Source of the DNA: Spartobacteria bacterium
GTDB lineage: Bacteria > Verrucomicrobiota > Verrucomicrobiia > Chthoniobacterales > UBA6821
Reading direction: 5' to 3'
Assembly (NCBI GenBank): GCA_947466005.1
Contig: CANIBV010000027.1
Span: 1-14,818 of the forward strand
DNA: 14,818 nt
Part shown: positions 14,206 through 14,818 of the stretch, one piece after another
Layout: the number at the start of each line of letters is the position of its first letter
How positions within the stretch are numbered: position 1 is the first letter of the stretch
Notes under the pieces: generated by a model
Seen by the model: the letters and a program-made list of their open reading frames with translations, nothing else
Told to the model about the DNA's origin: nothing
The model's database searches: none
Made by a program: the position numbers and the translations under genes

Positions 14206-14818
14206 ATGGCAAAACAGGTCAAACTTTCCGCCCGGCCCCGCGCCGATGTCGGCCGCAACTCCGTCAAGCACCTCCGCAGTCGCGGCGTCATCCCCGCCGT
14301 TATCTACGGTCACAAGGATCAGCCTGCCAACCTTGAGATCAACAACCGCGAGATTGTGGCGATTCTCAAGCATGCCATCGGTGAGAACATCCTCGTCGAG
14401 CTCGACATCGACGGCACGACCAAGCTTTCCCTGATTCAGGAAGTCCAGCACCACCCGGTGCGCGGTGACATCCTCCACGTCGACTTTCTTGAGGTCGCCA
14501 TGGATGAGCTCCTCCACACGGAAGTTCCCGTCGAACCATTCGGTGAAGCCGACGGCGTTAAGAACTACGGCGGACTTCTCGAGCACAGCCTTCGCTCCCT
14601 TGCGATTGAGTGCTTGCCCAAGGATCTCCCCGAGATCATCCGGGTCGATGTCAGCGCCCTTGGTCTCAACCAGTCCCTCCACGTCCGGGATCTCGTTCTT
14701 CCTGCTGGCGTCAAGGCGACCACTGATGCGGACCTCACGGTCTTCATCGTCGCAGAACCCAAGGTTGAGGTGGAGCCCGTCGCCGGCGCAGAACCTTCCA
14801 AGGGCCCTGAGGTCATCA
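14206..14818 (+). CDS. rplY: Large ribosomal subunit protein bL25 (general stress protein Ctc type), 3'-truncated
   Basis: 5S rRNA-binding ribosomal protein. The visible 204 codons start MAKQVKLSARPRADVGR and contain RSRGVIPAVIYGH (24-36), the glycine-containing strand region of the L25 5S-binding domain, and QEVQHHPVRGDILHVDFLEV, its end. The C-terminal beta domain (TL5/CTC domain) follows from about residue 95, with EVPVEPFGEADGVKNYGG and VDVSALGLNQSLHVRDL. An acidic, Pro/Glu-rich tail has begun when the window ends, so no stop is seen. This two-domain form is longer than the 94-residue E. coli protein. The start is ATG 14206, 36 bases after prs. Confidence 0.95.
   Translation, partial: MAKQVKLSARPRADVGRNSVKHLRSRGVIPAVIYGHKDQPANLEINNREIVAILKHAIGENILVELDIDGTTKLSLIQEVQHHPVRGDILHVDFLEVAMDELLHTEVPVEPFGEADGVKNYGGLLEHSLRSLAIECLPKDLPEIIRVDVSALGLNQSLHVRDLVLPAGVKATTDADLTVFIVAEPKVEVEPVAGAEPSKGPEVI

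Overview
The window is a stretch of chromosome from a moderately GC-rich Gram-negative bacterium, most likely a verrucomicrobial (PVC group) species. This assignment is an inference. It rests on the gene set (SurA-type chaperone, PdxA and Lol-type lipoprotein export beside prs-rplY) and on several conserved-looking membrane proteins that I cannot name, most of them without a clear Shine-Dalgarno. No taxonomic marker such as rRNA is present.

Layout. (1) Positions 1-5812, plus strand: the 3' end of a parvulin-type periplasmic foldase, then pdxA (vitamin B6), lysS (lysyl-tRNA synthetase), an MFS transporter that overlaps lysS by GTGA, and a LolC/E-type ABC permease. No lolD ATPase gene follows. 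(2) Positions 5813-6118: a gene-free stretch with two long imperfect inverted repeats between convergent genes. (3) Positions 6119-7496, minus strand: rnc (RNase III) and, downstream of it, a six-helix membrane protein of unknown function. (4) Positions 7857-7931: a complete tRNA-Lys gene (anticodon CTT). (5) Positions 7932-9683: about 1.75 kb with no intact gene. It contains a second copy of the last 30 bases of the tRNA (9307-9336), a frameshifted ribbon-helix-helix gene, direct repeats, a 20-bp perfect palindrome and several hairpins. I read 7902-9336 as the relic of an element that integrated at the tRNA-Lys 3' end. (6) Positions 9684-11676, plus strand: a compact three-gene cassette in which every junction overlaps. 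It encodes a pyruvate-type class I aldolase (DHDPS/NAL superfamily, not canonical DapA) followed by two small cysteine-containing proteins that are paralogues of each other. This is the best candidate here for an undescribed system. (7) Positions 11867-13093, minus strand: a small unknown protein and a Trp/Cys-rich membrane protein of unknown function. (8) Positions 13219-14818, plus strand: prs (PRPP synthase) and rplY/ctc (ribosomal protein bL25, cut by the window end), a common housekeeping pair.

Regions 1-3 and 8 are core metabolism, translation and envelope genes. The accessory interest is concentrated between the tRNA-Lys gene and the end of the aldolase cassette.
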